From assembly GCA_900471925.1 (NCBI GenBank), contig UCGV01000001.1, positions 347,648 through 411,647 on the forward strand: DNA of 64,000 bases. The letters are read 5' to 3'. The first letter of the stretch is position 1. Each line of letters opens with the position of its first letter. The position numbers and the translations under genes are program-made. Source of the DNA: Hyphomicrobiales bacterium (GTDB taxonomy: Bacteria; Pseudomonadota; Alphaproteobacteria; Rhizobiales; Rhizobiaceae). Shown piece after piece: positions 1-8,670 of the stretch. The notes under the pieces are model-generated. The model saw only the letters and a program-made list of their open reading frames with translations. It did not search any database and had not been told where the DNA came from.

Positions 1-118
1 TGCCGATACCGAAGCCGCCGGCGGCCAGCGCCAGCTGCACCAGCGCGACGGTTGTCGCAGAGGGAAGCGCTGCCTCCGGTTCGGAATCGATGGAATCGTT
101 TACAGCAACCTGGCTCAC
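1..118 (-). CDS. MFS transporter, N-terminal fragment
   Basis: Only the first 39 codons lie in the window; the gene runs off the left edge. A GTG start at 118 is preceded by a GAGG ribosome binding site about 7 nt upstream. A hydrophilic N-terminus of about 22 residues is followed by a hydrophobic segment (ALVQLALAAGGFGIG) that resembles the first helix of the drug/arabinose-efflux group of major facilitator proteins, which often continue with a GTGEF motif just beyond this point. Inner-membrane exporter by inference; substrate unknown. Confidence 0.6.
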   Translation of the reverse strand, partial: MSQVAVNDSIDSEPEAALPSATTVALVQLALAAGGFGIG

Positions 119-407
119 GGGCGGTCCTCGAAGGATCTGTGCTTGGCGACGGCCGCTGGCGATAGACGCAGGACCGGTCATTCAGAAATGGCGGGGGACG
201 GAGATATGATCTCCATTATCCCATCTATCGGGCAGCGGGCCGTCAGCGTCGAGTGCTTTTTTTGCAGTGCAGCGTATCGCTATCTGCATACGTCCATTGC
301 AATATTTGCGTTTCGCTCATGGGGACGCAAAATCTCCGCGGCTTGAAATCACGGGAGCATCAACCATCTCTTCGGGCAGGGATAGCGGGATAGGGAAAAG
401 GCACCTC

Positions 408-1352
408 ATGAAGCTCGTCGGCTTTTTCAATCGCGACGGCGGTACCTTCAGAACGACAGACATGCAGGCTTACGAGAGGCGGGCGGAAGAGGTCTTCCGC
501 GAAGCCGGCCATGATTTCGAGGCCATCGTCTTCTCCGGCAACGAGATTGTTCCTGCCATGGAGCGGGCAGCCCGGCGTGACGATATCGACGGCATCGTCG
601 CCGGCGGCGGTGACGGCACCATTTCAGCGGCGGCCTCAATCGCCTGGAAAAACGGGGTGGCACTGGGTGTCGTGCCTGCCGGTACGATGAACCTTTTTGC
701 GCGCTCGCTGAAAGTGCCGCTCGATATCTGGCAGGCGCTCGACGTGCTGGCTTTCGGAGAACTCGACAATGTCGATATCGCCAGCGCCAATGGCAGGCCC
801 TTCATCCACCAGTTTTCCGCCGGCCTGCATGCGCGCATGGTGCGCTATCGCAATTCCTACAGTTACCGTTCGCGCTTGGGAAAGATGCGCGCCAGCACCC
901 GAGCGGCTCTCGGCGTCGTCTTTAACCCGCCGGAATTCGAAGTTTCCTTCGAGGCGGCGGGCATGAGGGAGACGCGCCGTGTTTCGGCGATCTCGGTCTC
1001 CAACAATCCCTTCGGCGAAAACGCACTGCTCTACGCCGACGACCTGCGCAGCGGCGAACTCGGCTTCTACACGGCAAAGCCGCTGAAGCCGCTAGGCGTG
1101 GCGCGCCTCGCGATCGATATGCTGCGCGGCAAGTTCCGCGAAAATGATGCCGTCATGGTCATGCATCCGGCCGAAGTCTATCTGCATTTCCCGAAGCTGC
1201 GGGCCAAGGCGAATTGCGTCATGGACGGCGAGCTTCTGCCGCTGGAGCGCGACATAACGGTGAAGCTGCATCCCGGCGAATTGAAGGTGCTGGTCAAACA
1301 GGGGCTGGCCGTCCAGGAGGGCGAACGGGAGCGCCGCGAACCGGCAGCGTAA
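408..1352 (+). CDS. Diacylglycerol kinase family lipid kinase
   Basis: A 314-residue protein of the DAGK catalytic / LCB5-YegS family, which phosphorylates diacylglycerol or related lipids with ATP at the inner membrane. The nucleotide-binding GGGDGT motif is at residues 66-71 and the family motif PAGTMNLFAR at about 90-99. Length fits soluble YegS-like enzymes, and no membrane helix is seen. The ATG at 408 is chosen because a purine-rich GGGAAAAGG lies just upstream and homologous sequence begins there (MKLVGFFNR); an open frame from 267 has no ribosome binding site. It is divergent from the MFS gene across about 290 bp. The substrate cannot be read from sequence; a phospholipid-recycling role is an inference. 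Confidence 0.85.
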   Translation: MKLVGFFNRDGGTFRTTDMQAYERRAEEVFREAGHDFEAIVFSGNEIVPAMERAARRDDIDGIVAGGGDGTISAAASIAWKNGVALGVVPAGTMNLFARSLKVPLDIWQALDVLAFGELDNVDIASANGRPFIHQFSAGLHARMVRYRNSYSYRSRLGKMRASTRAALGVVFNPPEFEVSFEAAGMRETRRVSAISVSNNPFGENALLYADDLRSGELGFYTAKPLKPLGVARLAIDMLRGKFRENDAVMVMHPAEVYLHFPKLRAKANCVMDGELLPLERDITVKLHPGELKVLVKQGLAVQEGERERREPAA

Positions 1353-1426
1353 CGCCCTGAAATCTCGGAAAAAACTGTGCGGTAGCTTCGCGAAAGCAGC
1401 ACGTGAAGCGAATCTGAAAGGCCGCT

Positions 1427-3238
1427 TCAGAAGGCCGCGGACCGCCTTGCCCTGAACAGCATCAATGCACTTTCAGCATCATCCAGATTTGCCTCGTCGC
1501 CGAAGACGCACGTCTGGTTGCGCCCCTTTATCTTGGCGCAATAGAGTGCCTGGTCTGCCGATGCGATGAGCTGGCGCCAGCCGGTGGCACCACATTTGCC
1601 GGCGGCGACGCCGATGCTGACAGTAATCGACAGGTCGGTGCCGGCTTCTGTGTCGCGAATGACATGCGCCTGAATACGGTTGCGGAGTTCGTCGGCAAAA
1701 GCCGCGCTGTCCTCGATATCGGCACTGGAAACGAGAACGGCGAATTCCTCGCCGCCGAAGCGCGCGACGATATCACTCGGGCGCATTGCATCCTGCAGCA
1801 GCGACGCCATTTCGATCAGCACCGTATCGCCGGTCAGATGGCCGTAGGTATCGTTGACGGCCTTGAAATGATCGATGTCGATCAGCATCAGGCAGGCACC
1901 CTCTTCATGCTCGGCGGACGTGTTGCCGAAACCTTCCAGCGCCCGGCGGTTCCATACGCCGGTCAGTCCGTCCTTTTCTGCCTGCATCTTCAGGCGAGCC
2001 TCGTATTCGGCCCGCTCGTCCAGTTTGCCCCGCAGCAACTCCAGCGCTTCGAACAGGCTGCGCATCTCCGGCACTTTGGAGAGCGTATCGGAGGCATCCA
2101 TCGCACTTCCGTCGGCGAGAGCAATGACCTGACGCCGCGCCGTCAGCAGCGGATCGAGCATCTGCAGGCGGATCGAGCGGAAGAGGACAAACAGGACCGC
2201 GAGTGCGGAAGCCGTGATGATGACGATCGCGGCAAGACGATAGCACGCGGCATAGTGCTGGCTCCTGTAGCGCTTCACGACGTCGTCCAGAAAGACGGTC
2301 CGCAGGCGCTCCAGCGGCTGCAGCATAGGCACGAAATTGCGTGTCAATTCGACCGCGGACATCGAATAATCGCCGGAGACTTTGCCCTGATCCATGAGGA
2401 TCGTCACCAGATCGAGGCCCGATCCCAGAAAGATCGTATCGACATCGTCCATAAGCTTGGCAGACAGTTCGTCATGCCCGCTGACGATTGTCTGCCCCCG
2501 CATCAGCTTGCGCAGTTCCAGAAGCCGGCCGATCGCGCGGCTGGCCTCGGTGATGTGGCTGTCGTGGAGTGGCTCACGCGTGGCGATCGGCCCGATGATC
2601 TGCGAGGCCGCCCTGCCGCCATATTCGCGCATGTCGCTGATCATCCGGCCGGTCAGGAACGGCGCGGTCAGCTCCGACCGGCGCGTCGTATAGGCCGCCA
2701 CATGCCAGTCGACGACATGCTGGTAGACTTCGATAACATCGATCATTCCGCCGATTGCGGCCTGTACGTCCTCCTGCTGACGTTCGGCCATCGGCGTTGC
2801 GGCGACACGATCGACAGCCTCTCGGGCTTCGCGAAGCCGCTCCCTTGTGTCGGCAAGCGCTTTTTGGAGATCGGGTAGAGGAGACGAGACTTCGACGGTA
2901 ACGGGCTCGTCCAGCGCTTCGAGGGCCAGGTCGCTGAGGCGCCTGAAGACTTTCAGCCGTTCCGTAGCCGGCGCGCTGCTGCCGGATTCGATCGCCAGGA
3001 TATCGTTGGTCGGGCCGCGCTCGGCCGACACGCGGCTCGCCGCTTCGAGAACTAGGCGGAAGCGCTCGACGGCCAGCAGATTGTCATGGGTCGAGCGGTA
3101 GCTTTCATAGGTCGGAATGAGGGCGCTGGCTGTCAGGACAAGGGTGAGAAAGGCGACGACAACGGTCGCAAACAGCAGCTTTCCCTCAAGAGTGATGCGG
3201 TTGCTCAAACCGATCCCTTTCCCCATCCCGTTGTCCAT
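1427..3238 (-). CDS. Membrane-anchored diguanylate cyclase (GGDEF domain)
   Basis: About 603 residues. An N-terminal membrane helix (near residues 20-45), a long helical presumably periplasmic sensor region, a second helix (AAIVIITASALAVLFVLF) and a cytoplasmic GGDEF domain occupying the last ~180 residues. The active site reads RFGGEEF, and an RPSD inhibitory site lies exactly five residues before GGEEF, so both c-di-GMP synthesis and product feedback look intact. DGLTGVWNRRAL and DIDHFKAVND are also present. The ATG at 3238 has a GGGAG site; an upstream GTG at 3268 is possible. The gene is monocistronic. The sensor ligand is unknown. C-di-GMP made here could feed PilZ-type receptors such as the ones near 18 and 19.5 kb, by inference. 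Confidence 0.9.
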   Translation of the reverse strand: MDNGMGKGIGLSNRITLEGKLLFATVVVAFLTLVLTASALIPTYESYRSTHDNLLAVERFRLVLEAASRVSAERGPTNDILAIESGSSAPATERLKVFRRLSDLALEALDEPVTVEVSSPLPDLQKALADTRERLREAREAVDRVAATPMAERQQEDVQAAIGGMIDVIEVYQHVVDWHVAAYTTRRSELTAPFLTGRMISDMREYGGRAASQIIGPIATREPLHDSHITEASRAIGRLLELRKLMRGQTIVSGHDELSAKLMDDVDTIFLGSGLDLVTILMDQGKVSGDYSMSAVELTRNFVPMLQPLERLRTVFLDDVVKRYRSQHYAACYRLAAIVIITASALAVLFVLFRSIRLQMLDPLLTARRQVIALADGSAMDASDTLSKVPEMRSLFEALELLRGKLDERAEYEARLKMQAEKDGLTGVWNRRALEGFGNTSAEHEEGACLMLIDIDHFKAVNDTYGHLTGDTVLIEMASLLQDAMRPSDIVARFGGEEFAVLVSSADIEDSAAFADELRNRIQAHVIRDTEAGTDLSITVSIGVAAGKCGATGWRQLIASADQALYCAKIKGRNQTCVFGDEANLDDAESALMLFRARRSAAF

Positions 3239-3370
3239 CCGGCTCCCGCTGCCGGTTACTGCATACACTGCTATCAGGGATATATTACTGATTCAGAGTA
3301 TACGGCGGCGATAATGCCGATAGGGTTAAGAAAAACGCCTATGTGACAACGGGATGACAGGCTGTCTTAA

Positions 3371-4717
3371 CTAGAGCCGCGTCAGATATGTACGATAATC
3401 GAAATCAGACACGGTGCGCAGGTGCGTTATTGCTTCCTTGTACTTCGTGTCGCCGTACAACTTTCGATATTTATCGCCGAAGATATCTGCAATGAAGGCT
3501 GATTGACGGAAAGCTTCAACCGCCGTCAGGAAATCATGCGTCAGTCGCTTGGCCCCCGGCGCTGCATTGTCAGGCGTCGTTTCCGCGCCGGGATCAAGAT
3601 CGCCGTCGAGGCCGAGCAGCATGCCGCCAAGGATGGCGGCCAGCAGCAGATAGGGATTGGCATCCGCACCCGCCACGCGATGCTCGATACGCGCCGCCGG
3701 GCCGTTGGCGTCGGGAATGCGGATCGCCGTGCCGCGATGGCCGCTGCCCCAGGTAAGGTCGGTCGGCGCGAAGGAACCAGGCTGGAACCGGCGGTAGGAA
3801 TTCGCGAAGGGCGCAAAGACGAGCTGTGCCTCCTGCATGGTCTGAAGCAGCCCCGCAGTGACCGAATTCAGGAGCCTCGGCTCGCCGCCTCTGGCATCGA
3901 GAATATTATTGCCGTCCCTGTCGATGATGCTCGCATGAACATGTAGCCCCGATCCGGCATGGTCCGAATAGGGCTTGGCCATGCAGGTCGATTTCAGTCC
4001 GTGCCTGCGCGCCGCTTGCTCTGCGACACGCTTCAGGTAAAGGCAGTCATCGGCGGCTGCCAGCGCATCCGGCCGATGCAGCAGGTTCACCTCGAACTGA
4101 CCTGGACCGAATTCCGCAGTCGTCGCCTCCGCCGGCAGGTTCATCGCCCCGGCATAGGCTCGCAGCGTCTGCAGATAATCGTCTAGCGCGTCGACGGCGC
4201 TCATATCATAGAGCTGGAAGCCGTTCGGATCGCCACGATAGGTAAGGCTCTCGGGCGGGGAGGGCACGCCCGTGTCGCGCCAGTTCTCATCGACGACATA
4301 GAATTCCAGCTCGGTCGCCACGACCGGAGTGAGCCCTCGTTCGGCATAGCGCTCGAGCACGGAGGCGAGGATGCCGCGCGGGTCCATGAAGCTGCGGCTG
4401 CCGTCGAATTCATGCATGGTGGCAAGCACCTGCATTGATCCATAAGGCGCCCAGGGCATCGGCGTCAGGCTGCGTCTGTCGGGGATGACATTGCCGTCGG
4501 GATCGCCGATCGTCAGAGACAGGCCGGTAATATCGTCATTGTCGTCGCCCCAGATATCGAGCGATTGCGTCGAGGTCGGCAGACGGATGTCGCCGGCCCA
4601 GACCTTCTTTTCGGCCGAGAGTGGAAGCTGTTTGCCGCGCAGGTCGCCGTTCATGCCGACGATCAGGATCTCGAACCGTGGATCGCCCGCTTCAGCCTCT
4701 TTGCCCTTGCTCGCCAT
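3371..4717 (-). CDS. Glutamine synthetase family protein, gamma-glutamylputrescine synthetase-like
   Basis: About 448 residues of the glutamine synthetase fold. Visible family landmarks are ATELEFYVVD (metal-ligand region), AEFGPGQFEVNL, GSGLHVHASI (ATP/metal histidine), NSYRRFQPGSFAPTDLTWG and RIEHRVAGADANPYL. This subgroup (PuuA/GlnT-like) ligates glutamate to amines such as putrescine rather than ammonia; the assignment rests on family resemblance and on the divergent aminotransferase 75 bp away, a common pairing in rhizobial amine catabolism. The ATG at 4717 is preferred (GAGAGGA upstream); a TTG at 4747 would add ten residues but has no ribosome binding site. The exact amine substrate is not determinable from sequence. 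Confidence 0.85.
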   Translation of the reverse strand: MASKGKEAEAGDPRFEILIVGMNGDLRGKQLPLSAEKKVWAGDIRLPTSTQSLDIWGDDNDDITGLSLTIGDPDGNVIPDRRSLTPMPWAPYGSMQVLATMHEFDGSRSFMDPRGILASVLERYAERGLTPVVATELEFYVVDENWRDTGVPSPPESLTYRGDPNGFQLYDMSAVDALDDYLQTLRAYAGAMNLPAEATTAEFGPGQFEVNLLHRPDALAAADDCLYLKRVAEQAARRHGLKSTCMAKPYSDHAGSGLHVHASIIDRDGNNILDARGGEPRLLNSVTAGLLQTMQEAQLVFAPFANSYRRFQPGSFAPTDLTWGSGHRGTAIRIPDANGPAARIEHRVAGADANPYLLLAAILGGMLLGLDGDLDPGAETTPDNAAPGAKRLTHDFLTAVEAFRQSAFIADIFGDKYRKLYGDTKYKEAITHLRTVSDFDYRTYLTRL

Positions 4718-4792
4718 GACCTTGAAAATCCTCTCGTAGAAGGCCAAGGTCGTAAACCATCACCGAAAGCCTTTCAATCCGAAGGTCTAATC

Positions 4793-6160
4793 ATGTCCGA
4801 TACTTACCCGCTGTCCAATCTCGCAGCCATCGATGCTGCCCATCACCTGCATCCCTTCTCCGACATGAAGAAGCTGAATGCCGATGGTACGCGCATCATC
4901 CAGCGCGGCGAGGGCGTGCATATTTTCGACAGTCACGGCAGGAAGTATCTTGATGGTTTTGCCGGCCTCTGGTGCGTCAATATCGGTTATGGCCGCAAGG
5001 AAATCGCCGATGCCGTGGCACGGCAGATGAACGAGCTTCCCTATTACAACACGTTTTTCGGAACCACCTCGCCGCCGACGACGCTGCTTGCCGAAATGGT
5101 GACGTCGAAGGCAGGCCCACGCTTCAACCACATCTTCTTCACCGGCTCGGGTTCGGAAGCCAACGACACCTGGTTCCGCATGGCGCGCGTCTATTGGGCA
5201 GCCGTCGGCAAGCCTTCGAAGAAAACGGTCATTGCCCGCCGCAACGGCTATCATGGCTCGACGGTCGCAGGCGCAAGCCTCGGCGGCATGAAATACATGC
5301 ACGAGCAGGGCGACCTGCCGATCCCTGGCATCGTCCATATCGGTCAACCCTATTGGTATGGTGAGGGCGGCGATCTCACGCCCGCCGAATTCGGCCTGAA
5401 GGTCGCCCGCGAATTGGAAGCCAAGATCGATGAATTGGGCGAGGAGAACGTCGCCGCCTTCGTCGCTGAGCCGATCCAGGGAGCCGCCGGTGTCATCATC
5501 CCGCCGGAGACCTATTGGCCGGAAATCGACCGCATCTGCAAGGCGCGCAATATCCTCCTCGTCACCGACGAGGTCATCTGCGGCTTCGGCCGCCTCGGTG
5601 AATGGTTCGGCCATCAGTATTTCGGTGTCGAGCCGGATTTCGCCCCGATCGCCAAGGGTCTCTCATCGGGTTATCTGCCGATCGGCGGCGTGCTCGTCAG
5701 CGACCGCATCGCCGATGTGCTGATCAATGAGGTCGGCGATTTCAACCACGGCTTCACCTATTCCGGCCACCCCGTCTGTGCCGCTGCAGCGCTCGAAAAC
5801 CTGCGCATCATCGAGGAGGAAAAACTGGTCGAGCGCGTGCGCGACGATATCGGTCCCTATTTCGCTAAGAAATGGGGTGCGCTTGCCGAGCATGATTTCG
5901 TCGGCGAGGCTGAAAGTGTTGGTCTCATGGGTGGCTTGCAGCTTGCCGCGGATAAGAAGACCCGTACCCGTTTCGAAAAGCCCGATCCGATCGGCGCGGT
6001 GGTGCGCAATCACGCGCTGGCAAACGGCCTTGTGCTGCGCGCCACCGGCGACCGCATGCTCGCCTCGCCACCACTCGTCATAAGCCATGAGGAGGTCGAT
6101 GAATTGGCGCGCGTCGCAAAGATTGCGCTCGACGCAGCCTGGAAGGAATTGCGTGCCTAG
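4793..6160 (+). CDS. Aspartate aminotransferase family (class III, omega-aminotransferase)
   Basis: A 455-residue PLP-dependent class III aminotransferase. The PLP-contacting segment LLVTDEVICGFGR and the Schiff-base lysine in PIAKGLSSGYLPIGG are present, as are the GSGSEANDTWFRM phosphate-binding region and the RNGYHGST motif. Closest in layout to putrescine/omega-amino acid:pyruvate aminotransferases (SpuC/PuuT-like). It starts 75 bp from the divergent glutamine-synthetase-like gene, so the two probably share a control region. Proposed role: transamination of a polyamine or omega-amino acid in the cytoplasm. The pathway role is inferred; the fold and catalytic residues are seen directly. 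Confidence 0.9.
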   Translation: MSDTYPLSNLAAIDAAHHLHPFSDMKKLNADGTRIIQRGEGVHIFDSHGRKYLDGFAGLWCVNIGYGRKEIADAVARQMNELPYYNTFFGTTSPPTTLLAEMVTSKAGPRFNHIFFTGSGSEANDTWFRMARVYWAAVGKPSKKTVIARRNGYHGSTVAGASLGGMKYMHEQGDLPIPGIVHIGQPYWYGEGGDLTPAEFGLKVARELEAKIDELGEENVAAFVAEPIQGAAGVIIPPETYWPEIDRICKARNILLVTDEVICGFGRLGEWFGHQYFGVEPDFAPIAKGLSSGYLPIGGVLVSDRIADVLINEVGDFNHGFTYSGHPVCAAAALENLRIIEEEKLVERVRDDIGPYFAKKWGALAEHDFVGEAESVGLMGGLQLAADKKTRTRFEKPDPIGAVVRNHALANGLVLRATGDRMLASPPLVISHEEVDELARVAKIALDAAWKELRA

Positions 6161-6234
6161 CTAAGATGCGGCGGCGGAAGCCCTGCCGTTTGCTTTGTCA
6201 TTGAACGTCGATCATCTGGGGGGAATCTCGACCA

Positions 6235-7149
6235 ATGAAGCAGATTTACACGACCTTGGGACCAAAACGCCGCGAAGAACTCGGCATGATTCTTCCGCAC
6301 GAACATGTATTTGTCGACCTTAGAACGCCCGACCAGCCCGGCTACGCCGAGGCAGAGGTGGACGATGTCGTGGCGCTGATGGTCCCACAGATAGAGGCGA
6401 TCAAGAGACAAGGTATTTCCTTGCTCGTCGAATGCACGACAGGCGGCGTTGGCAGGCGAGCCGACATCGACCTTGCCGTATCGAAAGCGTCCGATTTTCC
6501 GATTGTCGTTCCGACCGGCAACTATCGCGAACCCTGGATACCGGGCTGGGTCGCAGAGGCCAGCGAAGGCGATCTCGAACAATGGATGGTGGCTGAACTC
6601 ACCGAGGGCATCGAGGATACGGGCGTGCTCGCCGGATGGATAAAACTGAGCGCTGGCGATGACGGGATTACGCCACTTGAGGCCCGTATCCTGCGCGCAG
6701 CCGCAAGAGCATCCGTGCGCACCAACGCGGTCATAGGCTCACATACGATCCGGGGAAGGGTCGTGATGGACCAACTGGATATTCTTCAGTCAGAGGGTTG
6801 CGCAGCCGAGCGTTTCATATCCATTCACACACAGGCAGAGGAGGACTTCCAGCTTCACAAGGCATTGGTGGAACGCGGTGCGTGGATCGAATACGACCAT
6901 GTCGGCAGGGCACCTGATGAAGAAGTGGTCGCGCTGATAATGGACGCACTCGAAGCCGGATTGGGCAAGCAGCTTTTGATAAGCCACGATCTCGGCTGGT
7001 ATGATCCGGCACAACCGGGTGGCGGAACCCCGAAACCGTATACGCACCTTGTCGGAAGCCTCCTGCCAAAGCTTGAGATTGCGGGCGTTGGCCGAGACAC
7101 GCTGCGCCAACTCACGGAGGTCAATCCCTTCGAGGCATTCGCGCGCTAA
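6235..7149 (+). CDS. Phosphotriesterase family hydrolase
   Basis: A 304-residue TIM-barrel metal hydrolase of the phosphotriesterase/PHP family. The metal-binding set is visible in order: HEHVF near residue 22, the presumptive carboxylated lysine in GWIKLS, a histidine in IGSHT, a histidine in SIHTQ and the catalytic aspartate in ISHDLGWY. Such proteins are lactonases, esterases or phosphotriesterases; the native substrate here is unknown. It follows the aminotransferase by 74 bp on the same strand and might be cotranscribed. Codon use includes more ATA, AGA and TTG than its neighbours, a weak hint of different ancestry. Confidence 0.85.
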   Translation: MKQIYTTLGPKRREELGMILPHEHVFVDLRTPDQPGYAEAEVDDVVALMVPQIEAIKRQGISLLVECTTGGVGRRADIDLAVSKASDFPIVVPTGNYREPWIPGWVAEASEGDLEQWMVAELTEGIEDTGVLAGWIKLSAGDDGITPLEARILRAAARASVRTNAVIGSHTIRGRVVMDQLDILQSEGCAAERFISIHTQAEEDFQLHKALVERGAWIEYDHVGRAPDEEVVALIMDALEAGLGKQLLISHDLGWYDPAQPGGGTPKPYTHLVGSLLPKLEIAGVGRDTLRQLTEVNPFEAFAR

Positions 7150-7178
7150 AGCCCTTCCTGGCCGGATCTGGAAAGGCT
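7150..7178. terminator. Imperfect hairpin between convergent genes
   Basis: AGCCCTTCC at 7150-7158 pairs with GGAAAGGCT at 7170-7178 with one C-A mismatch in the stem, filling the 29-bp gap between two convergent genes. There is no long T-run, so termination by this structure is a guess. Confidence 0.35.
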
Positions 7179-8669
7179 CTAGGGATAGGCGACCGCGTAG
7201 GCGAACTGATAGGTGTCGCCCGGTCGTCCGTATATATAGGGCAGGGTGACGATGCGGGTCTCCGGCTGCTTCAGGCCGTTCTGGGTCAGCACGTCCCCGA
7301 AAAATTGCTTCGACCAGGCAGGTGGCGCCCTGCCCTTGTTCTCACGCCAGACGAAGACGACGGGATGTTTCGCGTCCAGTTGATAGCTCGGTTTGAAATC
7401 CGGGTAGAAATAGGATTGCACCGGCGTTCCCGGCATCTGCAGCCGCATGTTGCCGTCCAGATGCGGATCGTATCCCACGATCAGGCCGGGCTCGCCGCCG
7501 ATGTCCTTGCGGATGGTTTCGGCAAAGCTGTCATAGGGAATGTTCAGCCGCTGATAATCGCCGATGAGCGGCCCCCAATAGGCACGCATTGCGAGCACGG
7601 CGAGCACGGCTACCGTGATGACGCCGCTGATCGCCAGCGACAGCTTGAAGGGCACTTTTGTCTCCACCGCGGCGCTTTCTGCCTTCATGCAGATATAGAG
7701 CGGCAGGATGAGGAAAAGCGGCGTCAGCCACCGGTCGGCGATGTTGTCGACCCCGGCAAACAGGATCATCAGCGCGATGGCGCCGATCTCGATCAGCAGG
7801 ATATTGCCGGCAATCCTCGACCAGCGGCTGGAGGCGCGCAGCACCGCCGGCAGCGACTTGGCAAACAGCGCGATGAAGATGGCGATCGTCACGCCGGCGA
7901 TACCGACAATCGCGCCGATGAACCGGGAAAAGCCGACCGACATCTGCGAGAGGAGGCTTTCGCTACCTCCCGTCATCTTGTGCAGCGTGCGGTCGATGGC
8001 GAGGTCGAGGTGATTGAGGAACCAGAGAGCGTGCGGCAGTACTATGGCGATCGAGATAACGATCGTCAGGATCAGTCTGATGTCGAAGAGCCGCTTGCGG
8101 AAATCGCTGTCGATGAGCGCAGCGACCAATGCTGCGGCGGGGAGAAGAGCGAAATTATACTTCGAGATGATCCCGATCCCGGTCGCAATGCCGACGATTG
8201 CGTAGGAGAGGGCCGTCGGTGTCTTCAACGTGCGGAAAAAGCCGTAGAGAAACAGCGAACCCGCAAAGATCGTCGCGACTGAATGTGTGAGATCCCGCTG
8301 CGCCTCGAAAACGATCTGCGGCACGGTGAGCAGGCCGAGCGTCGCCACCACCACCAGACTGTTGTTTTTCAATGTCAGCCGCGCCGTCAGCCAATAGAAG
8401 ATGTAGGCGGAAAACAGCATGGTGCATTTGAGCACTGACAGTGAAAAGAGCGACACGCCGACAAGCGATGTCACGCCATATTGCAGCCAGTTGTAGAAGG
8501 GGGGCTGCGAATTATAGCCGAAGGCGAACCATTGCGAGAGCAATATCTGCTCCGCTTCGTCCAGCTCGAGTGCATTGGGAATGCTGAGCCGGACGATCAG
8601 ATGGAGCAGAAAATAGGTTCCGAGCACTGCCAGGATCAGCTGTGGCCGGCGGTCGAGGAGGCCTCCCAC
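7179..8669 (-). CDS. ArnT/GT39-like membrane glycosyltransferase
   Basis: A 496-residue polytopic membrane protein with about ten to twelve hydrophobic segments and a periplasmic C-terminal domain. The N-terminal loop contains LDEAEQ, the acidic motif expected in GT-C transferases (ArnT, PMT, RgtA-D type) that take a sugar from a polyprenyl-phosphate donor. The start is a GTG at 8669, one base after the upstream GT2 gene's stop, so the two are translationally linked; the GT2 enzyme would supply the lipid-linked sugar. In rhizobia such pairs add galacturonate to lipopolysaccharide; whether this pair does so is an inference. Alternative: a glycosyltransferase acting on another envelope glycan. 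Confidence 0.8.
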   Translation of the reverse strand: MGGLLDRRPQLILAVLGTYFLLHLIVRLSIPNALELDEAEQILLSQWFAFGYNSQPPFYNWLQYGVTSLVGVSLFSLSVLKCTMLFSAYIFYWLTARLTLKNNSLVVVATLGLLTVPQIVFEAQRDLTHSVATIFAGSLFLYGFFRTLKTPTALSYAIVGIATGIGIISKYNFALLPAAALVAALIDSDFRKRLFDIRLILTIVISIAIVLPHALWFLNHLDLAIDRTLHKMTGGSESLLSQMSVGFSRFIGAIVGIAGVTIAIFIALFAKSLPAVLRASSRWSRIAGNILLIEIGAIALMILFAGVDNIADRWLTPLFLILPLYICMKAESAAVETKVPFKLSLAISGVITVAVLAVLAMRAYWGPLIGDYQRLNIPYDSFAETIRKDIGGEPGLIVGYDPHLDGNMRLQMPGTPVQSYFYPDFKPSYQLDAKHPVVFVWRENKGRAPPAWSKQFFGDVLTQNGLKQPETRIVTLPYIYGRPGDTYQFAYAVAYP

Positions 8670-8670
8670 G

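Noticed and set aside
143..346. 67-aa plus-strand frame between the MFS and lipid kinase genes
   Set aside because: No ribosome binding site, no recognisable domain, and it occupies the divergent promoter region.
1664..2878. 404-aa open frame on the plus strand
   Set aside because: It is the antisense shadow of the GGDEF gene; the composition is His/Arg/Gln-rich with no domain, and the minus-strand protein has clear catalytic motifs.
4787..5614. 275-aa minus-strand frame inside the aminotransferase gene
   Set aside because: Shadow frame with no recognisable domain; the plus strand carries intact PLP-enzyme motifs.
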